Below are positions 62,971 to 64,000 of a stretch of DNA of 64,000 nucleotides, one piece after another. Under the pieces are notes generated by a model. It was not told the DNA's origin. It was given only the letters and a program-made list of their open reading frames with translations, and ran no database searches. Position 1 is the stretch's first letter; each line of letters opens with the position of its first letter. Position numbers and translations under genes: made by a program. The DNA is from CAWHQZ01 sp963831645 (lineage in GTDB: Bacteria; Pseudomonadota; Alphaproteobacteria; Rhizobiales; Aestuariivirgaceae), in contig CAWHQZ010000017.1 in NCBI GenBank assembly GCA_963831645.1, positions 744,001-808,000 of the forward strand, read 5' to 3'.

Positions 62971-64000
62971 ATGGTCCGTGATGCGTGGGCGGGATTCGTG
63001 GGTCGCTTGCTGCTTGAGTTGTGTTTGATCGCTTCGGCAACGGCTGCGGCTCTCCTGGTTCGTGACAACTTCGCTTATTCGCCGGATCGATTGCTGGCTC
63101 TTCTCCCCTATCTGTCACTGACGCTCGCTCTTGCGATCCCGGTCTGGCTGGCATTGGGTCTGCACCGAACGATCTGGCGGTTCAGCGCCATGGGCGACTA
63201 TCTGCGTGTTCTCATGGCTGTCGCAATTGCTGTGTTGGCCGCCACCGCCGTGGGTTTCATGATCAATCGGCTCGATGGCGTGGCGCGTTCGATTCCCCTC
63301 CTGCAGGCGTTGCTTATGGGATTTGCCCTGGTCGGCGTCAGGGTGATTGCGCGGCTCAGGCAGCAGGCGGCCGAAACGCAACTCCGCGCTCGGATCCGTC
63401 GACATGGCGGGTCATGAGAACATTCTGATCATGGGCCTCAACTCGATCAGCGAGCTTTATCTGCGGTCGGTAGCCGAGTTTGCCGGCGATCGCGTGCGGG
63501 TGGCCGGCATTCTGGCGAACGAGGCGAAGGACCGGGGGCGGCTGGTTCATCAGCACCGAGTGCTTGGCACCGTGGAGGAGGTCCAGAGCATCCTGTCGGA
63601 GCCTCGATGTGCACGGTATGATCCTCGATCGCATCGTCGTGACGCAGCCGCTGGACCGGCTGTCGCCGAAGGCGCAGGAGGCTTTGCTCCGAGGTGGAGA
63701 CAGACCTCCGACATCCGGCTCGATTTCTTTGCCGAGCGGATCGGCTTTGATGCACACCCTCAACCTCGCCCAGTCGCGGCGTCGCGCCCGACCGCGACTC
63801 GACGGCGCCGCGGTTTTCTCGTTCAGCACTGCAGAACGAGAGGCGCTCCTGCGACGGCCGTATTGGCAGGTCAGGCGAGCCCTCGATATCTTCGCCGCCA
63901 TCGTTCTGATCGTCGCGCTGGCGCCGCTGACCTGTCTGGTCGCTGCGCTGGTGGCGTTCGATGTGGGACTGCCGCTTACGTTCTGGCAACAGCGGCCCGG
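62971..64000 (+). pseudogene. Exopolysaccharide polyprenyl glycosylphosphotransferase (sugar transferase), 5' part, frame breaks, cut by window edge
   Basis: Initiating sugar-1-phosphate transferase to undecaprenyl phosphate. Four N-terminal membrane helices (LLALLPYLSLTLALAIPVWL, VLMAVAIAVLAATAVGFMIN); after a break (~63410) a CoA-binding-like domain ENILIMGLNSISELYLRSVA; after another (~63600) LDVHGMILDRIVVTQPLDRL; then a further change and the start of the bacterial sugar-transferase domain YWQVRRALDIFAAIVLIVAL, GLPLTFWQQRPG at the edge. The catalytic end lies outside the window. Confidence 0.8.

Noticed and set aside
1..64000. CRISPR arrays, tRNA or rRNA genes, integrases, IS elements
   Set aside because: No regularly spaced direct repeats, cloverleaf-like sequences, rRNA segments or transposase motifs were recognised on either strand.

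Overview
The window looks like a GC-rich alphaproteobacterial chromosome, most likely Hyphomicrobiales (Rhizobiales). This rests on the aerobic-type cob gene set with CbtA/CbtB, a DUF1636 protein beside cobU, short dispersed palindromic repeats of the 'CGTCATTCCGGC..' type, and a Wzc/Wza exopolysaccharide locus with Hint and FecR proteins. No rRNA, tRNA, CRISPR array, integrase or transposase was recognised.

Layout. 1-7 kb: the 3' end of thrS, then housekeeping and accessory enzymes (nitroreductase, HAD phosphatase, flavin reductase-like protein; on the minus strand a nicotinamidase-CitE-MaoC string and NAD kinase with a clear terminator). 6.7-32.3 kb: an almost complete cobalamin island. DUF1636-cobU read rightward; cobD, cobQ, cobB and cobA read leftward; cbiD-cobK read rightward; then leftward cbiX-cobH-cobL-cobI-cbiG-cobJ-cobM, and leftward cbtB-cbtA-cobW-cobN-cobO behind a textbook cobalamin riboswitch. 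Genes inside the leftward strings are tightly packed and mostly joined by ATGA or GTGA overlaps. A cyclase-family protein, a VOC protein, an FMN reductase, a second HAD protein, an SDR relic and a haem-c adenylate cyclase are interspersed. cobG/cobZ, cobF, cobS and cobT are not in the window, while cbiX, cbiD and cbiG of the anaerobic route are present beside cobN of the late-cobalt route.

32.4-38.3 kb: a Rieske oxygenase with a perfect palindromic operator-like site over its promoter, a YnjBCD-type ABC importer and a PP1-like phosphatase. 38.4-41.5 kb: a small winged-helix-like gene, galE, a CDP-archaeol-synthase-like membrane protein and a metallophosphoesterase. 41.8-64 kb: an exopolysaccharide region with three FecR-like proteins, a phosphodiester glycosidase, a heparinase II/III-like gene and a collapsed second copy of it, a Hint protein, GT2 and GT4 glycosyltransferases, a Wza-like exporter, a Wzy/O-antigen-ligase-like protein, a CpsB PHP phosphatase, a Wzc BY-kinase, a J-domain protein, a TPR protein, a TupA-like ATP-grasp protein and a sugar-phosphate transferase cut by the window edge.

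A striking property of the window is the number of single-base reading-frame breaks in otherwise well-conserved genes (cbiG, cobL, cobN, cobW x3, galE, wzc x4, wzy and more). The broken frames continue perfectly recognisable protein in another frame, and several breaks restore a start/stop overlap when corrected. Many are therefore probably indel errors of the assembly, while internal deletions (SDR relic, second heparinase copy, truncated CpsB copy) look like true decay. Coordinates of broken genes below give the inferred full span.
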